This document shows positions 1 through 10,600 of a DNA stretch of 64,000 nucleotides, piece by piece. The notes under the pieces are model-generated. The model made no database searches. It was not told where the DNA came from and worked only from the letters and a program-made list of their open reading frames with translations. A program made the translations under genes and the position numbers. Numbering within the stretch: the first letter of the stretch is position 1; the number at the start of each line of letters is the position of its first letter. The stretch lies in assembly GCA_036897445.1 (NCBI GenBank), contig JAYMTL010000107.1:1-64000 (forward strand). The letters are read 5' to 3'. Origin of the DNA: Pelargonium tetragonum. Lineage: Eukaryota > Streptophyta > Magnoliopsida > Geraniales > Geraniaceae.

Positions 1-3000
1 GGAGCTTGAGAGTACACTAAAGTTTGGTTAGAACTGTGAAATTGGAATCAAAATTGGTTCGAAGTGAGGGTTTAGAGTCTCAACTCCCTTTAGAAATACA
101 GGATAGAAGTGATAGTCAGGTTTTCTGTTAGTGTGAGTTTCCAGTTTAGCATATAGGTTAGCAGTTCAGGATTTAGTTTGACATTTTCTTGCCTTATTCT
201 TACCATTCGTATCTCTTTAGTTCTTTAAGTTCAGAACCATTCTCTTGTCAGATGTTCCCCTGCTTTTATAAGGTGTTAGGAAGATATAATAAGAAACTCT
301 TACAGTAAGATCTTAAGCATTCCTAAGAAGAGGACATTAGAGTGGGCTCCTGTAACATGTACGATTCTTAGTTAGGAAAGAAAAGAGTGGGTTAGTAGTT
401 TAGTTGGGTGTTAAAGAGCTTGATGATCTTTCCTTTATTCATCTGTATTCATTTTCTTTCCCTGTAATATACATTATCTTAACTCATGAAGACTAGAAAG
501 TCTGTCTTAGTTTCCTACTAGTAAGAAAGATAGTTTTAAGAAAGCTTATCCTGTTTAGAAGAGGTACTCTGTGAGAGCTAGTATGTTACTCTCTACCAGC
601 TTGAAAGAAAGTGTACTATGAGATACAGTTTTGTTAGGGAGTACAAACCTAGGAGTGCTCTAGGTTGACATTGCAGGCAAAGACAGAAAAAGATTCTCTT
701 GGTTTTGTATTCCTGGAAAGCTGGCTGTCCCGGCATTTAGGATAACGATTCTATTACCTTTTGTTCTTGTATTCTGTTGCTAATTGAAAGGAGCCAAGCT
801 AGGAGTTCTTGTCTTTGGAATGTATTCTTCTGTCGTGTAAGCCCACTGGCCTTGCTATTGCTAATGTCCTTGAAAGCAAGTGCAAGTATAGATAAAGAGC
901 TCCTGGGTTTCTTCTTGTCCTTTCTATTTACTATTCTATTAGCTTAACCGGAAATGCTTCGAAATTCCTTCTTAATATAACAGTCAAACCCTTTATAAAA
1001 GAGGACTCATGATCCATTGCCCCCAGGGTTCCTCGGTAAAACAAGGACCTTAAAACCTACTTAGCTATAAGAGTGCTTACTTGATTTTCTTACTCGATAA
1101 CTGGAGTGGAACGCTTGCTTGGGAAAATCTACGAGAGTCCCAGCATTTTTGAGTAGTAGGTAGATGGAGCTCAGATAAATATTCGAAGCTACTGCTTATA
1201 GGCAAGTTATAGTTATTAGTATAAACTGGGAATAAAGCGCACGCAACACTCTTAAAGTGAACTGTATAACTTCGTCAAGGCCAGACAGCTTTTAGTTTTT
1301 AGTGGGTTAGCGGCTTTTTACTTCCTCTAGGCTTTAGAAATCAGGGGAATACTCGATCCCAGAACTAGAGCCGGTAACCCGAATAGGCAATCCTAAAAAG
1401 AGTAAGAAATTTGGTTGTTTATATGACAATGTCTAAAAAGCTTCCTATAAACAGATCCTTGGTCATTAAAAAAAAACAAAGAGTTTCAGAGGTATCAATA
1501 TTTAAGGGAACCCCTAAATAGAGTCAGTAGTCTATAATATATGACTGAGTCTACTAAAATTATCTAAGAAGGTTTAGCTCTTGGTAAACAGGCTCTACTG
1601 TAGGGTGATTTTTTTTTACAATTTACTGAAGTTATATATAAAGAAATCCATTTGTTCAAGGAATCCTTAGCGATGGATAATACAAGGACAGAGTACTATT
1701 ATATTAAGGAAGTACCACTACACATATTTTCTTAACTTTGGAATAAAGGTAAAAACTGATAAAGAAATAAAGAAGCCTATTGGGCTAGGTTAAATGCTTT
1801 CTATTTAAAACTTGTGACTTGAACTCTCACGTCTATAAAGTATTAAACTACAGGGTTCTTATTTCCAAATTAACAGGAGTACTAAGCTGTCCAAGAAAAG
1901 TGAAGGCTAGAATCCCCTATGTCTAAACCTTTGCGATGAGCTAAAAGCTATTATAATTTTAAGGTAGAGACTGATGCTAAGAAAGTCACAATATAATAAT
2001 ATAATATAGAATTCGGATCCTTGTATTGAAAACTAAAAATCTCTTTGGTTTTATACTAGAGTTATTGAATATAGAACCCCTTGCTTTTGTGGCATAAGGG
2101 TTTCGGCTCGACGGAAATCCAGTAATTAAAAGTGCTGCTTCTCTTTTATACCGGAATTCTCAAGAAGTTACTCATATTAAGGCAGTCGTTATATTCACCG
2201 TATTCCGTGGTCTTATTTTTCGTTTAGAAATTCCGTTTTAGGGGGTTTGGTGTCTCTCATATTTATGAAACTTCTTTTAACTGGTGGGTCGCGTCTAAAA
2301 AAAAATCTTTGGTTTTATAGGTGTCTATTGTAATTGCTTTTTCGACAAAACTCTATGGGTACCTAAAAGGAAAGACTTTTTATATCCTTACCTTAATAAA
2401 GTTTCAGAATAAAAAAACAGGCATAATCTGATGACTTATAAGTTTAGTATTCATCACACTTTAGAAACTCTAGTTCTCGCTTTATATTCTTTGTTCAGTG
2501 TTGTAAGGTTCTGCCCTATCTAATTTATAGGAGTCCTTTTTTAAGTCTGTACTATAAAGAATTAGAATGACTGTAGCAACAATTAGGCCTCTTCTTAGTT
2601 AATTATTTCCAGGATAACAGCTATCCCTTTAGTAAGTGAATCCCTAGAGGTTATAGGAAAGTAGGTTTTTCTCTTCATGATGGGATCTGTCCTAGCTTAT
2701 CGGCTTAAGCAAAAGCTAGCTATTCTGTTTTATGTAGGAGTTTTTCAATCCGGACATTTGATAGAAAAAGGACCTAGTAAACTAAAAAAACCCGTCTTAG
2801 ATAAGCGGCACCCTAAAAAGTCAAAGTAAGGTATAAAGGACCCTTTACAAAAATGACGGACTCCGACAATAAAAAAAATCCTGAGAATAGAATCTAGGGG
2901 AGTTTGCAGGGATTAGTGCAATTTATAACAAATGCAAATTAATAGCTAGTAGAATCTTTTTTCTCTTGTTGACCGAGGTGAAACTTATTCTCAAATAGGA

Positions 3001-4060
3001 TCTAATCTAAAACTTTTCGTTTTTGCCTCAAATTACTGTAATGGTATATCCCTACCTTGATGAACTTTTATGAAGCAAAAAGAAAGGAAATCCTTTCTTT
3101 TAGATCTTCTTTCTTCCTAATTCTACTAACAGACTATACCCCTTTGCTTACGAACGCCCCCTTTTCTTTTTTTACTATTACTTTCCATTCTAAAACCTAA
3201 ATACTAAAATTCCTCTTTAGAGCTTCTCTATATGTACCTTCTAAGTCTTAGCAATACATCTGAAAAACCCTTTAGTAGCTTTAATCTGAGTCTTATAAAG
3301 CCCTATCTCTTAGTTCGAAACCTAAAAACAGAAATGTAGTAAGAACCCTTAAAAAGGCCACTTGAACTTTTCGGACTCCCTTACTCTTACTTAATTTAAT
3401 AGCTACTCAAAATAAGAAGGATTTCTTTGTTATTAAATTAAAGTCAAATTTGGATCAACAAAGTGTGGAGCAAGTCGAAGAGGAAACAGATTAGTAAGAA
3501 CGAGTAAAAAGGGTCTACAGTATAATAGAATCAGGATTTCCTTTTTAGGGGCGAGCTTTTAAGTTTAGGAATCCGGGAATTGAACTAAGGCGATGGGTTT
3601 TCGACAAGGAAAGGTACGAGTAATACAAAGACTAAGAAAGCAGAGATGAGAATAAATGGAAAGTTAATTAACCAACGTGTTTCCCAGCTCGTAAGTAAGG
3701 CAAACTCTTTAACAAGTAGCCTAAAGCAATTACCTACTTTAGGTATAAAATGAGAAAATTTAGGTAAAAAAAGGACTCTTAACCCTCCTAGTAATAGAGT
3801 TGAAAAGGCTATGCCCTAAAATCAGGACTAAAGTAATATATTCTTACCCGACTACTATATCAATTTAGTTGAAAAGCTTTACCTTTTTGTTAGTTTATAT
3901 GAGAATTAGGAATTATAAGGTATTTACTGTATGGAACGTCTAGGTAAGAAAGAAGGTCTATAATAAGGGCAAGATTGACTTTTGCTGGGTATTCTCTAAA
4001 ACGTTGACTAAAGTCAGCTTCTCTAGAATCACAGGGAAGATAGTATATAAATAGCCGAGA
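1..4060. other. AT-rich gene-less stretch
   Basis: I see no gene, RNA or convincing repeat here. The sequence is about 35% GC with stops in all frames, and the longest open frames are under 70 codons. Short low-complexity patches occur, such as AATATAATAATATAATATAG near 1990-2009 and several runs of 7-9 A or T. A tRNA T-arm-like box in reverse orientation (GTTCAATTCCCGG) lies near 3577-3590 without an accompanying cloverleaf. Confidence 0.6.
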
Positions 4061-4094
4061 GGAAAGGATTGAAATCACCTTGTGTTTCCGATAC

Positions 4095-4117
4095 AAAAAG
4101 CGCTAGACGCTTGGAAA
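4095..4117 (+). repeat. direct repeat copy 1 near the nad4 3' end
   Basis: The motif runs AAAAAGCGCTAG followed directly by ACGCTTGGAAA. A second copy starts 169 bases further on. Both ends match exactly, so a local duplication followed by a small insertion or deletion is the simplest reading. Confidence 0.6.
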
Positions 4118-4263
4118 CAGTATCTCAATACAAGAACAAGAAAAAGAAACACCTGGAAAAAGGATGGATTCTCTGTTATATTCTGTATCTATTCCTAAGA
4201 AGTCAATCTCTTAAGAATGAAATCCCTAAGAACACTAACAATAAGAAAAGGGTATAGTGGAAG

Positions 4264-4297
4264 AAAAAGCGCTAGCAGTTTGTACCTCGCTTGGAAA
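4264..4297 (+). repeat. direct repeat copy 2 near the nad4 3' end
   Basis: Same ends as copy 1 (AAAAAGCGCTAG at the left, CGCTTGGAAA at the right), with an 11-base longer centre. It lies about 70 bases downstream of the nad4 stop codon when read on the minus strand. Confidence 0.6.
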
Positions 4298-4365
4298 TTT
4301 CTTATGCCTATTTACGCTGCCCGAGATACATGAGCAAAAGAAACTTTTTTTGTTGCTGATGACTA

Positions 4366-5356
4366 TTAAGAAAACTTTCCATGTTGCACTAAGTTACTTA
4401 CGGTCGTATCCATGCAGTCCAAAAAGACCTTGGGGTGAACACCCATCCCTCCAACAAGAAATGGTAGAAAGATGAAAACCTCTCGTGAATTGAGATCTGA
4501 AAACTTATGTAGAAAATTCGGTTTTAAGTTACCGGAAACTACACGATTATAGAGCCACAGGGAATAAGCCGCTCCTAAAACCATAGCACTAGCTGAGACT
4601 GTTGCCACCAAACTCTTTCTTTGGAAAGCTCCTACCAAAATCAGAATCTCCCCCACTGCTGGTCCCCGGCAAAGCCATATTTGCCAAACTGAAAAAGAGG
4701 AAAATCACAGAAAAAGTGGGCATCGTACTGACTAAGCCTCCGTAATATCTAAGAAGTCGAGTCTTATGTCGGTCATAGAGAAGCCCAACACATAGAAAGA
4801 GTGCTGAGGAAACAAGTCCATGACTTAGCATTAGTAAGAGGCTGCCCCCTATTCCCTGTATGTTAAGACTGAAGATACCAATAGTGACCAGATTCATATG
4901 TGCTACTGAGGAATAAGCAATGATTTTCTTAAGATCAACTTGCCTTAAGGTGGTCAATGAAGTATATATGATAGCAATCGCGCTCAAAGTATAAAGAAAG
5001 GGGGTGAAAAAGAGATTCGGGAAAAAGCGGTATTGAAAAGCGTAAAAAGCCATAGCTTCCCAATTTTAAAAGAATTCCGGCCAAGATCACCGAGCTAGCT
5101 GTAGGTGCTTCCACATGAGCTTCGGGTAACCAAGAAGAGGTACCATAGGCACTTTGACCGCGAAGCGAAAAAAGAAAAAGAAGAATTTGACGACGCTCAC
5201 TAAACTCAGTAGTTAATAAAATTTGCAAATCCGTAGTACGCGTCTCCAGAAATAAAAAGAGAATACCTAAATAAAGACAGAGCCAAGCAATGTATAAAGG
5301 AAAAATTGATAGGCTGCCTTTATCTTACGTTGCCGAGAGCCCCCCCTATTATTATG
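4366..5356 (-). pseudogene. nad4: nad4 exons 2, 3 and 4 fused, no introns 2 and 3
   Basis: From codon 154 to the stop the coding match is continuous, although most angiosperm nad4 genes are interrupted at nucleotides 976 and 1399. Site 976 falls in FSL-NIQG (plus-strand junction near 4866/4867) and is seamless. Site 1399 falls after FLV-G (near 4451/4452). There the residues VVW are reduced to a single G, a 6-base in-frame loss a few bases from the old junction. This is consistent with retroprocessing (reverse-transcribed, spliced mRNA) in this lineage or its ancestor, or with inherited intron loss. Small indels break the frame near the start of exon 2, in LLAILLILF, FFASF, PEATL and SSFIG. 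Confidence 0.88.
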
Positions 5357-5923
5357 GGAGAGTCAGAGGTGACACAAGTAGACAGCCAATTTAGGTGCTC
5401 CAGTAAGTAGCCACTCCCTTCTCATAGAACCGTGAGACTAACGCCTCATACGGCTCACTTCCTTACTTCTTCAGCCGCCTTTCCCAGTCCAAGGGCAAGA
5501 AGGAGCCCTATTAGACGGCTGGCAGGGCGCTTTTCAAGTAGGGCCCGGACGATTATCCCTACACTTCAACTCTTGGGTTTACGTCCATCCCCGGGGTTCT
5601 CCCTCGTAGCTGTTATCCGAATATTCGCGCAAGTGTGCATGCACCCAAGAGCGCAAAAACCTAGGAGCACCTCTGACTGCATATCCATCCAAGCTAGAGT
5701 AGGCGCTGAAAAAATTACGAAGCTTAAGAAAGCCTCCCTTCTCTTTTTACGGTTCGCTGTGAGTTCCCTTTTTCTATGCTTACACACGCGACTACCCCCC
5801 TTCTTTCCGAGAGCTTAGCGGAAATTGAGTACGACCGCTTCTATGGGGTTGACTGCTCAGCCAGGCGCCCCCGCATAGGATAAAGTGATGATCCCAGCGA
5901 ATACCGGATACGAAGCTCCGCAC
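5357..5923 (-). pseudogene. nad4: remnant of group II intron nad4 intron 1 (site 461)
   Basis: The intron begins GTGCGGAGCTTCG at 5923, a typical plant group II 5' end directly after the exon-1 codons. Its 3' part keeps the stretch GGCGGCTGAAGAAGTAAGT, followed by a domain V-like GAGCCGTATGAGGCG and a possible domain VI. Exon 2 resumes near 5356. The remnant is 567 bases, whereas this intron is usually well over 1 kb in angiosperms, so much of the middle is gone. No maturase frame is present; the open frames across it (5432-5818 plus, 5566-5787 minus) lack domain features. GC is high, about 57% on one line I counted. The damaged domain V makes splicing unlikely. Confidence 0.85.
5427..5456 (-). 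other. nad4: damaged group II intron domain V of nad4 intron 1
   Basis: Read on the minus strand, this 30-base element starts GAGCCGTATGAGGC and ends GTCTCACGGTTC. Canonical domain V is 34 bases: an outer stem GAGCCGTA/TACGGTTC, a two-base bulge on the 3' side, and a GNRA-type tetraloop. Here four bases (the bulge and its flanking TA) appear to be missing, leaving an unpaired TA on the 5' side, and the loop reads GTTA. The catalytic bulge is therefore absent. Confidence 0.75.
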
Positions 5924-6355
5924 AACATGGGGATTAAGACGCTTTCGAAAAAAACATAGAAAAGGAGCAGATCGAGGATAGAGATGCGATCAGTAAGAAT
6001 TCGCAGATAAGAAATGCTAAGATATATTCTTTGCCAAGGTTTCTCATTCCGGACCAACCTACTAGGATACATATTGGTATGAGAAAGGTAGTTAATATCA
6101 CGAAGAATAAAGACGTCTAGCCCCAGCGAAAGGGAAATGTTTTCATAAGGCAGCCATCGAAAGCTTTCGACAAATTGAAACTTGGACGTAGAAGGATCAA
6201 AGCACACCCAAAAAGCGAATACAGGAAAGTCAAAAGAGAGCAAGACAGGCCTAGAACTCGTATCTGTCGTATTCTTGAATTTGGAATGAAAAGGAGAGTC
6301 ACGATTCCTACAACGGGACACAAAAGAAGACCACTCAGACAAAATCTTGTAACAT
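5924..6355 (-). pseudogene. nad4: nad4 exon 1 (decayed)
   Basis: This is the first 153 and two-thirds codons, as in plants where the first intron sits at nucleotide 461. The last bases read CCC-ATG-TT and abut GTGCG, the group II intron start. The exon here is 432 bases against 461 expected, a net loss of about 29 bases spread over several indels. One clear loss is about 4 bases after the codons for LYSL, where the expected VLW becomes a shifted TTTGGG. A second lies around GISLFF, where the residue match continues only in another frame until the strongly conserved LDLLLFYVFFESVLIPM. Confidence 0.9.
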
Positions 6356-6600
6356 TTAGTAGTGATATCAGAGATTGCTTGATAACAGAAAGATACAACG
6401 AGGAGAAAATCCCAGACAATTTCTCGCCCCTATCGTGACTTCTAGTCAGAATCTTTGAGAGGCAATCTTTCTCTTGAGTGACTATCAACCAGGGCAAAAT
6501 CTTAGTACAACACGAAACTGAAGTACACTGTCCCGAGCAAAAGTGCCGGTTAGGTAACAAAGTTACACAACAAAAGTGCAAGCTGAGCCAATGTCAAACC
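6356..6600. other. 5' flank of the nad4 pseudogene, raised GC
   Basis: The sequence upstream of the nad4 start (to the right on the plus strand) keeps a somewhat higher GC than the background until about 6600, so the native mitochondrial block probably extends this far. The minus-strand open frame starting at 6581 runs into exon 1, but its first ~75 residues do not resemble nad4 and it lacks a conserved start. No promoter is evident. A CATAAGAGA match at 6827-6835 lies on the opposite strand. Confidence 0.4.
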
Positions 6601-7339
6601 CAGGAAGAAAAGAAGTTTCCGTTTCAGTCGAGAATTTAGAAAGTGAGGCAGTAATAGGAAGTTTCTATTCAAAGGAAGAAAAAAACCTGCTTAGTAACAA
6701 ATCCAACCAAAGACTAAGAAACTCCCCCTCTAAAAAGGTAGCCATCCGCTCTTCCAGTCAACTCTAAATAAGGGAAGCCAATCCTTACTAGAGACCACTT
6801 GAACCATCACCTTTCTTAACTAGTAGCATAAGAGACCTTTTGAGCTGCGTGGGATTCTTGCTAATTTCCTGGAAAATGGTATGCTGATTAGACTACCTAA
6901 AAGAAGAAGCCAGTTACTTCACTTTTGAATAGCAAAGTTTTGGTCCGTCTTGAACCCGCGTACACTAACTAAATTCAGGATTGATGTAACTCTTCAATGT
7001 CATAACTTAATAGACTCCCTAAGATATATATATACTAACTACCCTTAGAGAATTTCTAAAAAATGAAGATTTGAACTTTATTATATATAGAATTTTCATC
7101 TTTCTTGTGCTCTCAATTCTTTGTTACTATTGATTGATTCTGGATACTAGTAAACTCTAAACTCATATTACTAAAATGACGTAACCGACGACATTCCATT
7201 TCAATTAATCCACTTAAAAGAATGAATTCTATATTCTTGTTACCATTTATATAGGGTAGCTTCTATACTTTTACAAGATTGCTAAAATTCTTCTATATAA
7301 GATCTTCCTATTTCTGGGTTGTTACGCTTTCTAAGATAA
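6601..7339. other. gene-less stretch
   Basis: AT-rich sequence in which I recognise nothing. GC falls back to background here. Confidence 0.5.
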
Positions 7340-7625
7340 GAGAGTGTAACGATTCCAGATAAACTATAACACTATTACTAATACATATAAGACTAATACA
7401 CTAACACTATAAGAACTATAATACCAATCTATTAGACTATATTACATTACTAATATATTATCAACTATGTAGTACAATACGAATACATTAATACAAGACT
7501 ATTAGACTATGGTAGCTACAGTAAGACACTAACTCCAATAAGTATAGGCTACACTAAATCTTTCTAATCCTTATCTATTCTTCTATCATCTGTTCTATCT
7601 CTTCTATCTGTTCTATTCCTTTTCT
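7340..7625. repeat. low-complexity CTA/ATA-rich segment with a degenerate 9-base tandem
   Basis: The stretch is dominated by interlocking ACTAATAC, CTATAA and AATACA words with almost no G. It ends in a degenerate tandem of TTCTATCTG at about 7571-7615, with three to four imperfect units. Similar skewed segments occur near 15720-15960, 27280-27500, 29600-29830 and 58800-59040. At some of these places they sit beside R1 repeat copies. Confidence 0.5.
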
Positions 7626-10600
7626 AACAACTCTCCTCTAATCTAAGAAGTATAACTCCTAAAGAAAATCTAAGCTTGGCTTGATGATTCCTAGCGGATC
7701 TAGTCCAGAGAGTAGAGTGTATCGGGATTCTGAGTTTTTGCAAACAAGTGTGTTTCTTTGTCTCGGTTTCCTGAAGTTTAAAGGACTCCGTAAATCCAGA
7801 AAGTAGGGAATTCTTTCTATAAAAAAGGGGGTATTCCGACCCATATAAGGGTTGAAGTATAACTTTAGTTAAGCTTTGAAGAGCTAACACTCCCCACTCC
7901 GGAACATCCTGAAAGCTGTATGAGATATAAGAATGTATTCCTAAAAGCTAGTATAAAAGACGCTGAATTTTTGTTAGTGCATGCGGGAGTCTTAATGGCT
8001 GATTCAGCGGTTAGTAAATTTGAAAAGAGAGTCTTCTGTTCCTGGATTGAAGAAATCCCTTTTACTGAAAGCAAGTAAAGTATATAGTGAATTAGATATG
8101 AAATACCTGCGACTCCAATTCATATGTTAAAGCGCTAATAGAATAAATAAGCAGAGAGACTTAGGTTCAAATCCGGTTGAAGTTAGAGCTATTAAAGCTC
8201 ATGTATAAAAAGTGAAAAAAAGAAGTTCGAGATCCCTTTTCCATATATAAGAGGTGCTACTCAAAAGGAGATTCTAATCTAGTTCTAAATTCCTTAGTTA
8301 AGTTAAGATATATTCGCGGAGTCAATTAGTTTAGTCTGTTCTCTACTAACCAAGGAGAAGCTTCATAGCCATTCTAAGCCATTCTAATTAAGCACTCAGA
8401 AGTTCTATACATAGACCTAGCCCTCTTGTCTTGAATGTATTCTTTGTGAGAGTATTCTTAGTTTGCGTGCAGCTGCCGGATAAGAGGAGATTTCAGAGTA
8501 GTCCCCTTTTTAGTTTTTAGTTCATGGTAATGGTATAGCCGGAGCAGACTTGAACTGATAAAGATAGAAACCAGATTAGGCATAAAGGATTCAATAGCGA
8601 GGAATAGGCTGGCCACTTTCTATTTTCTTATCTTCCTTATATATAAGCCTGTAAAGTGGATAACATAAACCAGATTTATCTTGTACTAAACGAGCCAAAC
8701 CAAGTGGTAGAGGAGAGTAGCTCTTGGCTTTCTGAATTGTTGCACTTTTGACAATAGAATTTCTAATCCGATCCTATTTAACGAATTGAGTACTGAATCT
8801 CTTTCCTTGGGAAGTGCTATTTTACAGTATAGCCGATATTTCATTGTTGAGAATAGCTTATCTTTATAAGAGATCTGAACTCTATATTCTATAATCTAAA
8901 GGAAAAGCCACTAAAAATCAATTGCTATAATTGGTCAGGGAACTTTCCGATGAAGTAACGAGTAGCTATACAAAAAGAATATCTACAGAAACTCCATTCT
9001 ATTTGTTTAGGAAGCTAGGTAAAGATTCTCTTGATGAAAGCTCCGGAGCATAAGTTTATGCAGGTGCTGCTAAGGAATAGAAGCTAAAGTCAAAAGAAAC
9101 AAGTTAAGAAGTTGATGTTGCTTCTAGTGTAAGGTGTTTTTAATCTATAATACTCTTCTGGATTTCGGAAGCACTATGTCGGCTAACCCCTCCAAAATGA
9201 TAAGCTACGGAGAACCTGGTGGAATATTCCTAACCTTTATAAAGAGTGACTGTCAGTGCCTCTAATCTAAAACCCTGGAAATCCTATGAATATCTTCTAA
9301 TCTGTAAGATAACTGGCCCTCTTTAGTAAGCTCTTGAACAAGAAAGGTTTAACAATCAATAGTAGGGGATTTCTTGAGGTCATGTAAGGATCCTAATAGA
9401 GACAAATAAGGAATTCTAAAACAAAGTACAAGGTTTCAGAGCTTTCTCCCTATCTAAGAGGCCCGCAATTTATGTATATATTTAAGTATAGTAAATCCTA
9501 AATAGCAATTCTTTAACCCAAGAAAATGTTCGTACAAATTAGTTGTTTTAGATAGTGAAATGAATTCCAGGTTTGGTTTTTCTCTCTTTTGCGAGGTACG
9601 AAGTTCAACTTTATCTATATATAATGGATTTTCAGGACAGCGCTGTATTATAAACACCAAGCTTGACGGCTCTTTGCTAAATGAGTTCCTGGTTATTACT
9701 AGTTTAAGGGTTTAAGAAGGAGTCAATGTAAAGGAGATAATCCTAACAATACAATGTCAACATTTCCTAAGCTATCCTTTTAAGTGTTTTACTTCTTGTT
9801 TCTTGTACTTGAGAACCCTACTCTACTCATTTTCTAGCTCCAGCCTCTATAATATACTTCTTCTTAGGACCCAACTGAACAATACGAAACTAACGCCTTG
9901 CCTCTCTTTGCTGTCGAAGGTCACTGCTTTCTAGGCAAAGGCTAGTGTAGCTTTTAGAGTCCATGGTTATAGAAAGGGAATCTAGAATTTAATTGTTATT
10001 TCTTGTTTAAGTGTTATACGGAGAATCACTTAGATAAAAAGAATATGAGCAAGATAGTAAAAGCTAGTATAGAAAGACCCCCTATTGTATTAAAAAGGTA
10101 ACAAGAATTCTAAGAAATTGATGGCAAGTGGATGCATTTCAAATATAGAAAGGCATCAGTTTCAATCGAGTCGTCCTAAGTCAATAGTAACAATTGAGAG
10201 CACAAAGAAAGGGTTAAAAGAATAGCTGAGATTATATAACTTGGAAATTGACCCTCCATTTTCTATACCTTTCTCTGAGGTAGTAGATGGATTAGAGAGT
10301 AACCCCTTAAGTTATAGTTATGACAACGACTGGTTAATCAAACCTTGTTTAGGCTTGTAGCCGCAGGTTCAAAGTCTTTTTTTATTTACCAAAAATAAGT
10401 AAGAATAAAAAAAATAAGGAGTATCATTTAAGAAACCTTTAGATACCTAAAAAATTTATAGAGTTTATTGGGTCTTTAACTTAAGATCACTCTGCTGTGC
10501 CAATATAGTTTAGCTTTGAGTCATACACATAGGGATTTCTTCTTATATATAGATACGTCCTCAGAATTTTAGTCTCTGACTTATGCTAATATACTATAAA

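Larger units (their letters stand above)
4061..4365. other. 3' flank of the nad4 pseudogene with a short direct repeat
   Basis: This lies immediately downstream of the nad4 stop on the minus strand. It holds two copies of a motif that on the plus strand begins AAAAAGCGCTAG and ends CGCTTGGAAA, at 4095-4117 and 4264-4297. The second copy carries 11 extra bases in the middle. The plus-strand open frames here (4069-4257, 4257-4475) have no recognisable protein features, and the second runs antisense into nad4, so I do not call them genes. It may be old nad4 3' untranslated sequence, which I cannot confirm. Confidence 0.5.
4366..6355 (-). pseudogene. nad4: nad4 pseudogene (NADH dehydrogenase subunit 4), with intron 1 remnant
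   Basis: Intact nad4 encodes a roughly 495-residue, many-membrane-span, proton-pumping subunit of respiratory complex I in the mitochondrial inner membrane. Long blocks match the plant protein in order: [154 protein letters not shown] place the start at ATG 6355-6353 (M-L-Q-D-F, against M-L-E-H-F) and the stop TAA at 4368-4366. The reading frame is lost and regained about ten times by small indels: just after the start, after YSL, around GISLFF, before LDLLL, at the start of exon 2, in the LLAILLILFQTG stretch (with an in-frame TAG), in FFASFAVK, before WLPEA, at PEATLCF and at SSFIGEF. Plant mitochondrial editing changes C to U and does not repair indels, so this copy cannot make a full protein. 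A working nad4 should exist elsewhere in the genome. Confidence 0.93.

Noticed and set aside
4069-4475. Two adjoining plus-strand open frames (62 and 72 codons)
   Set aside because: No family resemblance. The second overlaps the nad4 3' end antisense, and the pair spans a direct repeat.
5432-5818. 128-codon plus-strand open frame rich in Arg/Pro/Ser
   Set aside because: It lies antisense to the nad4 intron 1 remnant, including domain V. Its composition reflects the GC-rich intron.
6175-6438. 87-codon plus-strand open frame
   Set aside because: Antisense to nad4 exon 1, whose residue matches are unambiguous on the other strand.
6827-6835. CATAAGAGA match to the plant mitochondrial promoter nonamer CRTAAGAGA (another at 33668-33676)
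   Set aside because: About one match is expected by chance in 128 kb of strand sequence. Neither match is upstream of a gene on the correct strand.
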